Made by a program: the position numbers and the translations under genes
Shown: piece by piece, positions 1 through 8,068 of the stretch
Position numbering within the stretch: position 1 is the stretch's first letter
How the letters are laid out: every line of letters begins with the position of its first letter
Source: an uncultured Collinsella sp.
Lineage (GTDB): Bacteria; Actinomycetota; Coriobacteriia; Coriobacteriales; Coriobacteriaceae
Direction of reading: 5' to 3'
DNA: 57,379 nt
Assembly: GCA_900541065.1 (NCBI GenBank)
Contig: UQIE01000014.1
Span: 1-57,379 of the forward strand
The notes under the pieces: generated by a model
Database searches by the model: none
The model's input: the letters and a program-made list of their open reading frames with translations, nothing else
What the model was told of the DNA's origin: nothing

Positions 1-478
1 AAGCCCATTGTGGCACCCCGAGCCCGCGGAAAGAAGCTGCGCCGCGGGGGAGGCGACCCAAATGGCTTTCTCATATCGTCTTTCATGCCAAACCACACTA
101 ACAAAAAGTTGCACAGTTTATTTCCCATGTCTGTACATAGTTTGTTATACAAACGCGATTATCAGTGTAGATTGCCGTTCCATATGGGCTTCAGGAACGC
201 GCCTAATCACCGTTAGCATCCCATTAACCTGCATCAACGTGAACAACATCCCAAAATAACCCCCTTAAGCACGCCAAATGAACGATATGTTGTCCGACGC
301 AGCCCAAATCAGTTTCGCTACCAGCTTGTGCTAGGATACCTAATGTTACATGAGTTCAACTGCGCTCACGGCTCCAGCAAGTCGCAAAGCGCAGGGTCGA
401 TCAGCATCCGGCCGTAACGGCGGTGCCAGAAACACCACGAGCTCCAATAAAGAAGTCATGCGACGTTATTCATTTGCA
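1..478. other. non-coding upstream region
   Basis: No convincing gene is seen here. The short open frames near the left edge lack a good ribosome binding site and do not resemble any protein I know. The stretch is more AT-rich than the operon downstream, as expected for an intergenic region in front of a surface-glycan locus. Confidence 0.6.
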
Positions 479-506
479 TTGCTTTAATTCTAAGATGCAT
501 TAATAT
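479..506 (+). promoter_or_regulatory. candidate promoter of the polysaccharide operon
   Basis: A TTGCTT box at 479-484 and a TAATAT box at 501-506 are separated by 16 bases. This is the best sigma-70-like match upstream of the operon, and it would start transcription just before the long hairpin at 533-594. The call is from sequence only; other AT-rich boxes nearby could compete. Confidence 0.35.
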
Positions 507-532
507 CTTGTATGCCAAAGTGAAGCAGTCTT

Positions 533-633
533 TCAGCTGGCTGCGTGCGGTCCAGTTTCGAATTCGCTTGACTGGATCGCACGCAGCCAGCTGAGGTCGT
601 TGTTGTATTTGCGATACATGCCAACAACCTCAG
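533..633 (+). promoter_or_regulatory. leader RNA with two overlapping hairpins
   Basis: Positions 533-556 and 571-594 form a 24-bp stem whose only non-Watson-Crick pair is one G-U, closed by a 14-base loop. Positions 591-602 pair with 622-633 (11 of 12), and 591-594 are shared, so the outer ends of the two stems compete. Neither stem has a clean T-run, so a simple intrinsic terminator is unlikely. LoaP antiterminators are known to act through hairpins in operon leaders, so a role in loading the antiterminator encoded next door is a reasonable inference. Confidence 0.55.
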
Positions 634-695
634 CGCTGCTTTTGTATATACCGTTCACGGTGGGGCAGAGCCACGTGCTTGTCTAACTGGGCTCA

Positions 696-754
696 GGGTT
701 TGAATATGGAGCGCCTTCGCGCACAAGCGCCCTGGCGAAGCCATACCCAAACCC
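696..754 (+). promoter_or_regulatory. second structured leader element before loaP
   Basis: Three helices nest here: 696-702 with 748-754 (7 bp), 705-709 with 741-745 (5 bp), and 715-720 with 735-740 (6 bp), around a 14-base loop. A 2-by-2 internal loop and a 5-base bulge separate them. It ends about 37 bases before the likely GTG start of the antiterminator gene. It could be part of the LoaP recognition site or an autoregulatory element; the sequence cannot decide. Confidence 0.45.
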
Positions 755-791
755 CGTGCGCCACACGTAAGACAGCAAGGGGGTGGTGCTC

Positions 792-1337
792 GTGTGGTAT
801 GTGATCCAGGTCATTAACGGTCGCGAAGACGTAATGCGCAAGCGCATCGAGCATTTGGTGCCGGCGAGCGCCATGCTAGAGCTCTTTTATCCCCAATTTC
901 AAACCGAGATCAAGGTACACGGCGAATGGGTCGATACGACCAAGCCGCTCTTTCCCGGTTATCTTATCTGCGATACGGCAGATCCCCGAACCGTGCAACA
1001 GTATCTGCTGCGCATGGATGACTTTGCCAGGGTGTTATCCCAGGACGGTCAGTTTGTGCCGCTGGCAAAAGAAGAGGTCCAGCTTATTGGTGGCTTTACG
1101 CATAGGGGAGACCGCGTTGTGCCCATGAGCGAGGCCCTAAAAGACGGTGACAAGGTCGTAGTGACGGCAGGTCCGCTGCTGGGCCACGAAGGCCTTATCA
1201 AAACCATTAACAGACGCAAGAGCACTGCTTATTTGGAGCTCGACTTGTGCGGCCGACGCATAACTACCCGCGTTGGCCTTGCGGTGCTTTCAAACGAACA
1301 GCGCGTCATGCGCAATCACAGAAAAGCGATCGCCTAG
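792..1337 (+). CDS. loaP: LoaP-type NusG-family transcription antiterminator
   Basis: This 181-residue protein is a NusG paralogue that would bind elongating RNA polymerase and let it read through the long operon behind it. It opens with the VWYVIQV strand typical of the NGN domain, has the LFPGYL motif near residue 55, and carries a C-terminal KOW segment with GHEGLIK and AYLELDL. The combination with PLAKEEV and the KOW pattern fits the LoaP subfamily better than housekeeping NusG. I chose GTG 792 over GTG 783 because an AAGGGGG box lies eight bases upstream and the protein then starts at the conserved WYV. First gene of the glycan operon, 54 bases before the sugar transferase. Confidence 0.85.
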   Translation: MWYVIQVINGREDVMRKRIEHLVPASAMLELFYPQFQTEIKVHGEWVDTTKPLFPGYLICDTADPRTVQQYLLRMDDFARVLSQDGQFVPLAKEEVQLIGGFTHRGDRVVPMSEALKDGDKVVVTAGPLLGHEGLIKTINRRKSTAYLELDLCGRRITTRVGLAVLSNEQRVMRNHRKAIA

Positions 1338-1391
1338 CTGCAAGCTCGCAAGCGGACGACCGAAAGCAAAAAAGTATCGGGGGAGGGGCTC

Positions 1392-2186
1392 ATGGAGCCT
1401 ACGATAATGACCATGGAGCAGGGCGCGCGGGAGACGCGCACGGCCGCCACGGCGAATTCCGTCACTGCCGCAGCCGGTGCTGCGGGGGATTACCTTACAA
1501 ACGAAGAAGCGTACAAGATGCTGCGCGGTGCCAACTCCGGCGTGAAGCCCGAGCTTGGGCACAGGCTCTACCGCGTTGTTAAGCGTACGGTGGACATTGT
1601 CGCCGCCGGCGGAGCCCTGGTGTTGCTCTTTATTCCCGGGGTAATTCTGAGCGTGGTCATTTGCATAAAGAGCCCGGGCGCCAGCCCCCTATATTCACAG
1701 TGGCGCGTGGGCCGCGTGCGCAAAGACGGCACGTTCTACCTGTTTAAGATCTACAAGTTCCGCAGCATGGTTCCCAACGCAGACCAAATGCTCAAGGACT
1801 TGCAGGCCCAAAACGAGGCCACTGGCCCCATGTTTAAAATGAAGCACGACCCGCGCATTATTCCCGGTGTGGGTAACTTCATTCGCAAGCACAGCATCGA
1901 CGAGCTGCCCCAGCTCATCAACGTGTTCTTGGGCCAAATGAATCTCATTGGCCCGCGCCCCGGCCTGCCGCGCGAGGTTGCCCTGTACAGCGAGCACGAC
2001 ATGAAGCGCCTGGCGGTAAAACCCGGCTGCAGCGGTCCTTGGCAGGTAATGGGCCGCAGCCACCTGGGCTTCAACGAAATGGTTGAGCTGGATCTTCACT
2101 ATATAGAGAATCGCAGCCTGCGCCAGGACCTGCGGTTGATATTCGGCACGCTGAAGATGATGTTCTCTGGGGAAGGTGCCGTGTAG
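1392..2186 (+). CDS. initiating sugar-phosphate transferase (WbaP/RfbP type)
   Basis: This membrane enzyme should transfer a sugar-1-phosphate to undecaprenyl phosphate, the first step of repeat-unit assembly. A hydrophobic segment near residues 65-88 is followed by the bacterial sugar transferase domain (PF02397), with the KIYKFRSM motif, the DELPQL segment and the family hallmark GPRPGLP. The C-terminus has the usual PGCSGPWQVMGRS block. The 264-residue length fits the short catalytic form without the N-terminal membrane bundle. A GGGGGAGGGG box sits just before ATG 1392. Its place directly behind the antiterminator is typical for the priming enzyme. The sugar is not predictable from sequence. 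Confidence 0.9.
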   Translation: MEPTIMTMEQGARETRTAATANSVTAAAGAAGDYLTNEEAYKMLRGANSGVKPELGHRLYRVVKRTVDIVAAGGALVLLFIPGVILSVVICIKSPGASPLYSQWRVGRVRKDGTFYLFKIYKFRSMVPNADQMLKDLQAQNEATGPMFKMKHDPRIIPGVGNFIRKHSIDELPQLINVFLGQMNLIGPRPGLPREVALYSEHDMKRLAVKPGCSGPWQVMGRSHLGFNEMVELDLHYIENRSLRQDLRLIFGTLKMMFSGEGAV

Positions 2187-2187
2187 C

Positions 2188-3291
2188 ATGCGCATCGCCA
2201 TGATAGGCCAAAAGAGAACGGGTTCGCGCGAGGGCGGCGTAGAAGTGGTGGTAGGCGAGCTTGCTCGCCGTATGGCAGACCTTGGTCACCAAGTAACCTG
2301 CTACGACCGTATGGGCGAAGGAGCTCCTTCCGAGCCCTACGAGAAGGATGGCTACCGCATCGTTCCCGTAAAGGCTCTGGACATCAAGGGGCTCTCTGCG
2401 CTCACGAGCAGCTTTGCCGCAACAAGGGCCGCCATCAAAGACGGGGCAGACGTAATTCACTATCACGCAGAGGGGCCGTGTGTCCCCCTTCGTTTTGCGC
2501 GTTCCGCGGACATCAGGACCGTGGCAACGATCCACGGCCTGGACTGGCAGCGTGCAAAATGGGGCGGCTTGGCTTCCAAGTACATCAAGTTCGGCGAGGC
2601 GACGGCGGCCAAGTGCGCGGATGCGCTCATCGTGCTTTCCCGGGGCAATCAGGAGTACTTCAAGGAGGCTTACGGCCGCGAGGCTACGCTCATTCCCAAC
2701 GGCATCACTCCCGAGGCGGATCTTCCCGCGAAGGAGATCTCCGAGCGCTTGGGGCTCACCCAGGGCTCCTATGTCCTCTACCTCGGTCGCATTGTGCCCG
2801 AGAAGCGACCGGAACTGTTGGTGGAGGCGTACAAGCAGGTAAAGACGGATAAGCGCCTGGTTATCGCGGGCGACTCCTCCGATACGGACGACTACGCCGT
2901 GGCGCTCAAAGAGGCTGCCGCGTCCGACCCCCGCGCGCTCTTTACCGGCCACGTTGAGGGCAACCTGCTCTCCGAGCTGTACTCCAACGCGTATTGCTAC
3001 GCGCTCCCCTCCGACGTTGAGGGCCTGCCCATGAGCTTGCTGGAGGCCATGTCTCACGGTGCGGCATGCGTTACCTCGGATATTCCCGAGTGCGCGGATG
3101 TTCTGCAGGGTTGCGGGCTCACGTTCCCACACGGAGACGCGGGGGCGCTGCGCGACGTGCTTGAAGGCCTGATAGCGGATTCTGCCCAAGCGGAGAGGCT
3201 GGGCGCCATGGCACGTGACCGCGCGATTAATGGCTATGACTGGAACAGCGTCGTCCAAAGGACGCTTGCTTTGTATGAGGGTGTTGCGTAA
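2188..3291 (+). CDS. glycosyltransferase family 4
   Basis: A GT-B fold glycosyltransferase that would add a sugar from a nucleotide donor to the lipid-linked intermediate in the cytoplasm. The N-terminal half has the GGVEVVVGELARR acceptor-binding motif; the C-terminal half has YLGRIVPEKRPELLVEAY and the SDVEGLPMSLLEAM donor-binding motif with the paired glutamates of GT4. ATG 2188 begins the expected MRIAMIG strand and lies just past the previous stop; the upstream GTG at 2176 would overlap that gene. The stop overlaps the next start by one base, so the two are probably translationally coupled. Confidence 0.88.
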   Translation: MRIAMIGQKRTGSREGGVEVVVGELARRMADLGHQVTCYDRMGEGAPSEPYEKDGYRIVPVKALDIKGLSALTSSFAATRAAIKDGADVIHYHAEGPCVPLRFARSADIRTVATIHGLDWQRAKWGGLASKYIKFGEATAAKCADALIVLSRGNQEYFKEAYGREATLIPNGITPEADLPAKEISERLGLTQGSYVLYLGRIVPEKRPELLVEAYKQVKTDKRLVIAGDSSDTDDYAVALKEAAASDPRALFTGHVEGNLLSELYSNAYCYALPSDVEGLPMSLLEAMSHGAACVTSDIPECADVLQGCGLTFPHGDAGALRDVLEGLIADSAQAERLGAMARDRAINGYDWNSVVQRTLALYEGVA

Positions 3292-4574
3292 TGAAGATCC
3301 TTCTTGTAAATAAGTTTCATTGGCGCAAGGGTGGAAGCGAGACGTACTACTTTGCTCTTGCCGATGGTCTTCGCGCTCTTGGGCATGAAGTTGCCTTCTT
3401 CAGCATGGAGGATGAGCGTAATGAGCCGACTGAGTGGTCGCGTTACTTTGTAACGAATCGCGACTATAACGGACCGAGCTCTATTGTCGATAAGGCGAAG
3501 GCCGCGCAGGCACTTGTGTATTCCAAAGAGGCGCGCGAGAAGTTCGATGCGCTGTGCCGTGAATTCCAGCCCGATGTAATCCATCTCAATCTCACTCATA
3601 GGCAGATTACGTTTTCCATCTTGGACGCTCCTTGGCTAAAGCAGCATCCAACGCCGGTTGTGTATACCTCGCACGACTTGATTCTTGCTTGCCCGAGCTA
3701 TCTTATGCTTGATTCCGAGGGCAACGTTTGCGATTCGTGTCTCGGGGGTCATTTTGGCAATTGCCTTAAGAAGAAGTGCGTAAAGGGTTCGATCGCAAAA
3801 AGCGCGTTAGCGGTGGCTGAGGCGGAGTGGCTTAAACGGCACAAAACCTATTCACGTCTCGATCGCATCATCTGCCCGAGTGAGTTCATGCGGAACAAGT
3901 TTATTGAAGCGGGGCTTCCCGAGCGTCAGCTTGTCCTCATGCGGAATTTCCTGAATCCCGATTCGATGTCACGGGAAGTTGCCAACCAAAATAATGAAGA
4001 TCCCTACATGCTGTATCTGGGACGCCTTTCTCGCGAGAAAGGCGTGTTAACGCTCGTGCATGCTTTTGAGAAGGCGGCACCGGTGATCCCTGATTGGCGT
4101 CTTGTTATTGCAGGCGATGGCCCTGAATGTGATGCTGTGAAGGTCAAAGTTTCCGCAATGCCAAACGAAATAAGCTCGAGGATTGAGCTGGTTGGATATA
4201 AAACCGGTGACGCCCTGCGCGGACTTGTGAATCGAGCCACTCTGGCGGCTGCGCCGTCAGAGTGGCTCGAGAACGCGCCATATGCGGTTCTCGAGGCACT
4301 CGCCGCGGGCAAGCCCGTTATCGGTACGAACATGGGCGGAATACCCGAGCTGGTACGTGAGGGTGAAACGGGCTTCCTGGCTGAAGCCCACGATGAGGCA
4401 GGACTCGCAGATGCAATCCGTAGGGGTGCGGCGGTGGCCGCCTATCCTGCGGCTTACGCCGCGATGAGCGCGCATTGCCGTTCATTCGTGGCAGAGAACT
4501 GTAATCAAGAGAAATACATCCGGAATCTCGTCTCCCTGTATCAAGAACTAATTGACCGGAAGGTGGTGGCCTAA
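3291..4574 (+). CDS. glycosyltransferase family 4
   Basis: A second GT4 enzyme, 427 residues. It opens with KILLVNKFHWRKGGSETYYFALADGL, the classic N-terminal loop, abbreviated here as the KGGSE motif near residue 14, and has YLGRLSREKGVLTLVHAF and the APYAVLEALAAGKPVIGTN donor site near the C-terminus. A cysteine cluster (CDSC, CLKKKC) near residues 145-165 is common in a GT4 branch with an extra metal-binding insert. GC content is lower than in the rhamnose genes downstream, which fits a mosaic, horizontally assembled locus. Donor and linkage are unknown. Confidence 0.87.
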   Translation: MKILLVNKFHWRKGGSETYYFALADGLRALGHEVAFFSMEDERNEPTEWSRYFVTNRDYNGPSSIVDKAKAAQALVYSKEAREKFDALCREFQPDVIHLNLTHRQITFSILDAPWLKQHPTPVVYTSHDLILACPSYLMLDSEGNVCDSCLGGHFGNCLKKKCVKGSIAKSALAVAEAEWLKRHKTYSRLDRIICPSEFMRNKFIEAGLPERQLVLMRNFLNPDSMSREVANQNNEDPYMLYLGRLSREKGVLTLVHAFEKAAPVIPDWRLVIAGDGPECDAVKVKVSAMPNEISSRIELVGYKTGDALRGLVNRATLAAAPSEWLENAPYAVLEALAAGKPVIGTNMGGIPELVREGETGFLAEAHDEAGLADAIRRGAAVAAYPAAYAAMSAHCRSFVAENCNQEKYIRNLVSLYQELIDRKVVA

Positions 4575-4577
4575 CCC

Positions 4578-5714
4578 ATGGCCGAGAAGAAACTCAACGG
4601 AACCGTAATCGTAACGTACCGCTGCAACGCGCGCTGCACCATGTGCAACCGCTACAAGGCTCCCAGCCGTCCGGAGGAGGAGCTCTCCCTCGACGTGATC
4701 AAGAAGCTCCCGCGCATGTACTTCACCAACATCACCGGTGGCGAGCCCTTCATCAGGACCGACCTTGCGGATATCGTGCGCGAGCTGTACAAGAAGTCCG
4801 ACCGCATCGTCATCTCCACCAACGGCTTCTTCACCGACCGCATCATCGCCCTTGCCGAGGAATTCCCCCAGGTGGGAATCCGCATCTCCATCGAGGGTCT
4901 GCAGCAGACCAACGATGAGATCCGCGGTCTCCAGAACGGCTTCAACCGCGGCTACGAGACGCTCAAGAAGCTCGTGGAAATGAAGCACCCGGACGTGGGC
5001 TTTGGCATGACGGTGCAGGATCGCAACGCTGCGGACTTGGTGCCGCTGTACAAGCTTTCCGACGAGCTCGGCATGGAGTTCGCCACCGCCAGCCTGCACA
5101 ACAGCTTCTACTTTGTCGAGGCGAAGAACATCATCAAGGACCGTCCCATGGTGGCCCAGAACTTCGAGGACCTGGTAAACGAGCTCCTCAAGTCCAACGA
5201 GCCCAAGAAGTGGTTCCGCGCGTACTTCAACATGGGCCTCATCAACTACATCTATGGGCAGAAGCGCCTGCTCCCGTGCGATATGGCGTTCGACACGTTC
5301 TTCATCGACCCCTACGGCGACGTCATGCCCTGCAACGGCACCAAGGAGAAGCTCGTTATGGGCAACCTTAACGACGAGTCTTGGGATGAGCTGTGGGAGA
5401 GCGCCCAGGCCGAGAAAGTGCGCGGCTGCGTGCGCCACTGCGACCGCAACTGCTGGATGATCGGCTCCGTGTCTCCTGCCATGCACAAGTACATCTGGAA
5501 ACCCGCGTCGTGGGTGCTGGCGCACAAGCTCAAGCCCGGCAAGAAGTTCGACATGCACGAGCTCCCCATCGTGCGCGACTACGAGTCGGGCAAGGTGACG
5601 AAGGAGGAGCTGGACGCTCTTTCCACCTGCGACATGCACGCCGCGATCAACGACGGCCTTTCCGACGCAAGCCGAGCCGACGCGCACGTGTACGAGACTG
5701 AGGAGGCGCTGTAG
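4578..5714 (+). CDS. radical SAM protein with SPASM-like C-terminus
   Basis: The CNARCTMC motif near residue 16 is the CxxxCxxC site that holds the radical SAM 4Fe-4S cluster, and NITGGEPF is the SAM-binding GGE motif. The C-terminal third carries CDMAF, MPCNG, CVRHCDRNC cysteines, consistent with a SPASM/twitch auxiliary cluster domain. These enzymes modify peptides, sugars or nucleotides by radical chemistry. Inside a glycan operon it may tailor a sugar or lipid intermediate, but no substrate can be named. Four bases after the preceding glycosyltransferase and followed by a 72-base gap. Confidence 0.85.
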   Translation: MAEKKLNGTVIVTYRCNARCTMCNRYKAPSRPEEELSLDVIKKLPRMYFTNITGGEPFIRTDLADIVRELYKKSDRIVISTNGFFTDRIIALAEEFPQVGIRISIEGLQQTNDEIRGLQNGFNRGYETLKKLVEMKHPDVGFGMTVQDRNAADLVPLYKLSDELGMEFATASLHNSFYFVEAKNIIKDRPMVAQNFEDLVNELLKSNEPKKWFRAYFNMGLINYIYGQKRLLPCDMAFDTFFIDPYGDVMPCNGTKEKLVMGNLNDESWDELWESAQAEKVRGCVRHCDRNCWMIGSVSPAMHKYIWKPASWVLAHKLKPGKKFDMHELPIVRDYESGKVTKEELDALSTCDMHAAINDGLSDASRADAHVYETEEAL

Positions 5715-5786
5715 TGCAGCCGGGTGGAAAAATCGAATGCAAAAATTCAGAAATAGCGGTTGCTCGATATCAATCGGAGGAAACAC

Positions 5787-6890
5787 GTGAAAGTATCCTG
5801 CATAACCAGGCACGCAATCTCTAATTATGGCTCCCTGCTCCAGGCATATGCGACACAACGAGCGGTAGAGAGCTTGGGGCATGAGTTCGAGATTATGGAC
5901 TATGTACCTGCTTGTGAGGACGTATCCCAGCAGGTGAGGACGCTTCTTTCGACAAAGCCGTCCTGGAACGGGAACCCGTTGAAGAAGTCTGTCTACAGAC
6001 TTCTGATGGAGCCTGAGACAAGGGTGGCGGGCAAGCGGTTTGCGCGTGAGCGTTCCCAGCTGCTTAAGATGAGCCCTCACTATGCATCCCTGGAGGAGCT
6101 GAAGGCTAATCCGCCCAAGGCCGATGTCTATATGACTGGAAGCGATCAGGTGTGGGGTCCCATCAGCTCGGGCGCATACGACCTGTCATACGCGCTTGAG
6201 TTTGCTCCCGAGGGCGCAAGGCGCATCTCATATGCGGCAAGCTTTGGTAAGAAGAATATCCCGGATAGCGTGCGCCCCAGGTTTCTCGAGGACCTTCGAG
6301 CATATGAGGCCGTGTTCGTACGCGAGGATGCCGCGCGCGAGCAGCTTGCCTCGTGGGGCATAGAGGCCGGACAGGTTGTCGATCCCACGCTGCTGCTTGA
6401 TGGCGAGGCGTGGAGAAGGATGGCGGCACCTGCCCCGAAGGGCGAATACATCCTCGTCTACCAGATTCACAGCGACCCGACGGTGGGGCAGTACGCCGTG
6501 AAGGTTGCCAAAAAGCTTGGCTTGCCCCTGATACGGATCTCCGCAAGCCTGCACCAGGCCTCACGCGAGGGCAAGTTCAAGTGGCTGCCGACGCTTGCTG
6601 AGTTTCTCTCGTATGTCGACAACGCAGCATGCCTAGTCACGGACTCGTTCCACGGTACGGCTTTTGCCATAAATCTCAATACGCCGCTGGTAGAAGTGCT
6701 GCCCAAGAACGGAACCTCGAGCAGGAACGTGAGTATTCTGCGACTCACGGACCTCACGGACAGAGTGCTTCAGAATCTAGATGATGTCGAGTTAGCATCC
6801 AAGCAGATTGACTTTGGTCGGGTCAACGACGTGATGGGTGCGGAGAGGGAGAAGTCCCTAGCGCAGCTCAAGAGCATGATTGAGGAGTAG
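5787..6890 (+). CDS. polysaccharide pyruvyl transferase family protein
   Basis: Matches the pyruvyl transferase fold (PF04230): the N-terminal NYGSLLQAYATQ segment, MTGSDQVWGP near residue 125, the SYAASFG strand and the late TDSFHGTAFAI motif. Family members add pyruvate ketals to sugars, though many in gut glycan loci are uncharacterised. GTG 5787 is chosen because a GGAGG box lies seven bases upstream and it starts the KVSCITR strand directly; an in-frame start at 5760 lacks such a box. The following FrhB-like gene begins four bases after its stop; this pairing recurs in many capsule loci. Confidence 0.83.
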   Translation: MKVSCITRHAISNYGSLLQAYATQRAVESLGHEFEIMDYVPACEDVSQQVRTLLSTKPSWNGNPLKKSVYRLLMEPETRVAGKRFARERSQLLKMSPHYASLEELKANPPKADVYMTGSDQVWGPISSGAYDLSYALEFAPEGARRISYAASFGKKNIPDSVRPRFLEDLRAYEAVFVREDAAREQLASWGIEAGQVVDPTLLLDGEAWRRMAAPAPKGEYILVYQIHSDPTVGQYAVKVAKKLGLPLIRISASLHQASREGKFKWLPTLAEFLSYVDNAACLVTDSFHGTAFAINLNTPLVEVLPKNGTSSRNVSILRLTDLTDRVLQNLDDVELASKQIDFGRVNDVMGAEREKSLAQLKSMIEE

Positions 6891-6894
6891 GGCA

Positions 6895-8022
6895 TTGTCA
6901 AACGTTGGCACTAGGACGGTATGCAAGAAGGATATGTGCGCTGGCTGTATGGCCTGCGTCGATTCATGCCGACATGGAGCGATTGCCATTGAGGATACGA
7001 TTGAGGCGTATAACGCCCGTATTGATCCTACAAGGTGCGTGGGATGTGGACTGTGCGAGAAAACGTGTCCCCAGATGGTATCCCCATCTTCGTTGCGTCC
7101 TCTCGAGTGGCTACAGGGGTGGGCGAAAGATACATCGCTCAGAATGTCATCTTCGTCCGGGGGTCTGGCTACGGCCATCTCGGAGGCGTTTGTGGCGTCA
7201 AATGGATTAGTGTGTTCATGTGCACAGGAGGGCGGTGAGTTCCGGTTCCACCTCACTTCTGATGCGGATTACTTGAGGAGGGCCCAAGGCTCCAAATACG
7301 TCAAAAGCAATCCGCTTGGTGCGTACCGCGAGGTTAGGGAGGCTCTGCAAGGTGGTCAAAGGGTTCTCTTTATCGGTCTTCCTTGTCAGGTTGCTGCGAT
7401 GCGTAACTTCGTTGGAAGCCGTTTAGCCGATTCCCTTTACACCATCGACCTTATCTGTCATGGTTCACCGTCCCCCAAGGTCCTGAGCCGATTCTTGGAA
7501 GAGACAGGTAACAACCTGTCTAATGAGCTGATACTGGACTTTCGAAAGAAAGTCCAGTTTCAGCTCCGCTATCGCGGAGCTGAAACTGTGGGTAGGACGG
7601 GTGTCCGCGATCGCTACTCGATTGCTTTCCTCTCGGGTTTACCGTATACGGAAGGCTGCTACTCCTGCCGCTACGCCAAGGGTGATCGTGTCTCCGATAT
7701 TACGCTTGGCGATTCATGGGGTAGCGAGCTTTCTGATGAGGTCGCGAACGGGATATCCCTCGCACTTGTGCAGACAGACAAGGGTCGAGAACTGTTAGAA
7801 ATGACGGACCTTGAGCTTTTGCCGGTTGATCCTGGTCTAGCTGTGGCCAACAATGAACAGCTTCAACGTCCTTCGACGAAGCCTATAGAAAGAAATACCT
7901 TTATGGACGGCTTTCGTAACGGGGTACGGGTTAACCGACTCGTTCTCAGGGCGAGGCCAAAAGACTGCGCCAAGTACTTGGTCAAGGATATACTGCTTGC
8001 ACTGGGTTTGCTCAGGGGTTAA
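6895..8022 (+). CDS. FrhB-like iron-sulfur flavoprotein of glycan loci (copy 1)
   Basis: The N-terminus has two ferredoxin-type clusters (CAGCMACVDSC and CVGCGLCEKTC), followed by the coenzyme F420 hydrogenase/dehydrogenase beta-subunit domains: SSSGGLATAI, FIGLPCQVAAM, IDLICHGSPSP, a CYSCRYAKGDR site and DITLGDSWG. Such proteins accompany pyruvyl transferase-like proteins in polysaccharide clusters and probably do redox chemistry on a sugar; the exact reaction is not established. TTG 6895 follows a GAGGAG box by seven bases. The gene contains three tandem hairpins at 7502-7588, described separately. A paralogue lies at 14238. Confidence 0.82.
   Translation: MSNVGTRTVCKKDMCAGCMACVDSCRHGAIAIEDTIEAYNARIDPTRCVGCGLCEKTCPQMVSPSSLRPLEWLQGWAKDTSLRMSSSSGGLATAISEAFVASNGLVCSCAQEGGEFRFHLTSDADYLRRAQGSKYVKSNPLGAYREVREALQGGQRVLFIGLPCQVAAMRNFVGSRLADSLYTIDLICHGSPSPKVLSRFLEETGNNLSNELILDFRKKVQFQLRYRGAETVGRTGVRDRYSIAFLSGLPYTEGCYSCRYAKGDRVSDITLGDSWGSELSDEVANGISLALVQTDKGRELLEMTDLELLPVDPGLAVANNEQLQRPSTKPIERNTFMDGFRNGVRVNRLVLRARPKDCAKYLVKDILLALGLLRG
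7502..7588 (+). promoter_or_regulatory. tandem, competing hairpins inside the FrhB-like gene
   Basis: Three hairpins stand in a row within the reading frame. Stem 0: 7502-7509 with 7514-7521, 8 bp, loop AACA. Stem 1: 7525-7543 with 7548-7566, 18 of 19 pairs, loop GAAA. Stem 2: 7555-7569 with 7574-7588, 15 perfect pairs, loop TATC. Stems 1 and 2 share 7555-7566, so only one can form at a time. The reading frame stays open throughout. The function is unknown; attenuation, pausing or antiterminator reloading are possible. Confidence 0.7.
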
Positions 8023-8068
8023 CACATCGAGAGCGTTTGCTTTAGGCATTAATGATAAGGTAATCCAT

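Noticed and set aside
8..259. Two overlapping small frames at the left edge
   Set aside because: No ribosome binding site, AT-rich non-coding composition, no resemblance to any protein.
533..594. Invertible promoter flanked by inverted repeats
   Set aside because: The arms are only 14 bases apart, too close to enclose a promoter, and no recombinase gene is nearby.
2071..3258. Long open frame on the minus strand opposite the first GT4 gene
   Set aside because: It mirrors the GC-biased codons of the glycosyltransferase and has no family features or ribosome site.
4548..6080. 510-codon minus-strand frame opposite the radical SAM gene
   Set aside because: Rich in Leu, Val, His and Gly in the pattern of an antisense shadow; the plus-strand gene has clear catalytic motifs.
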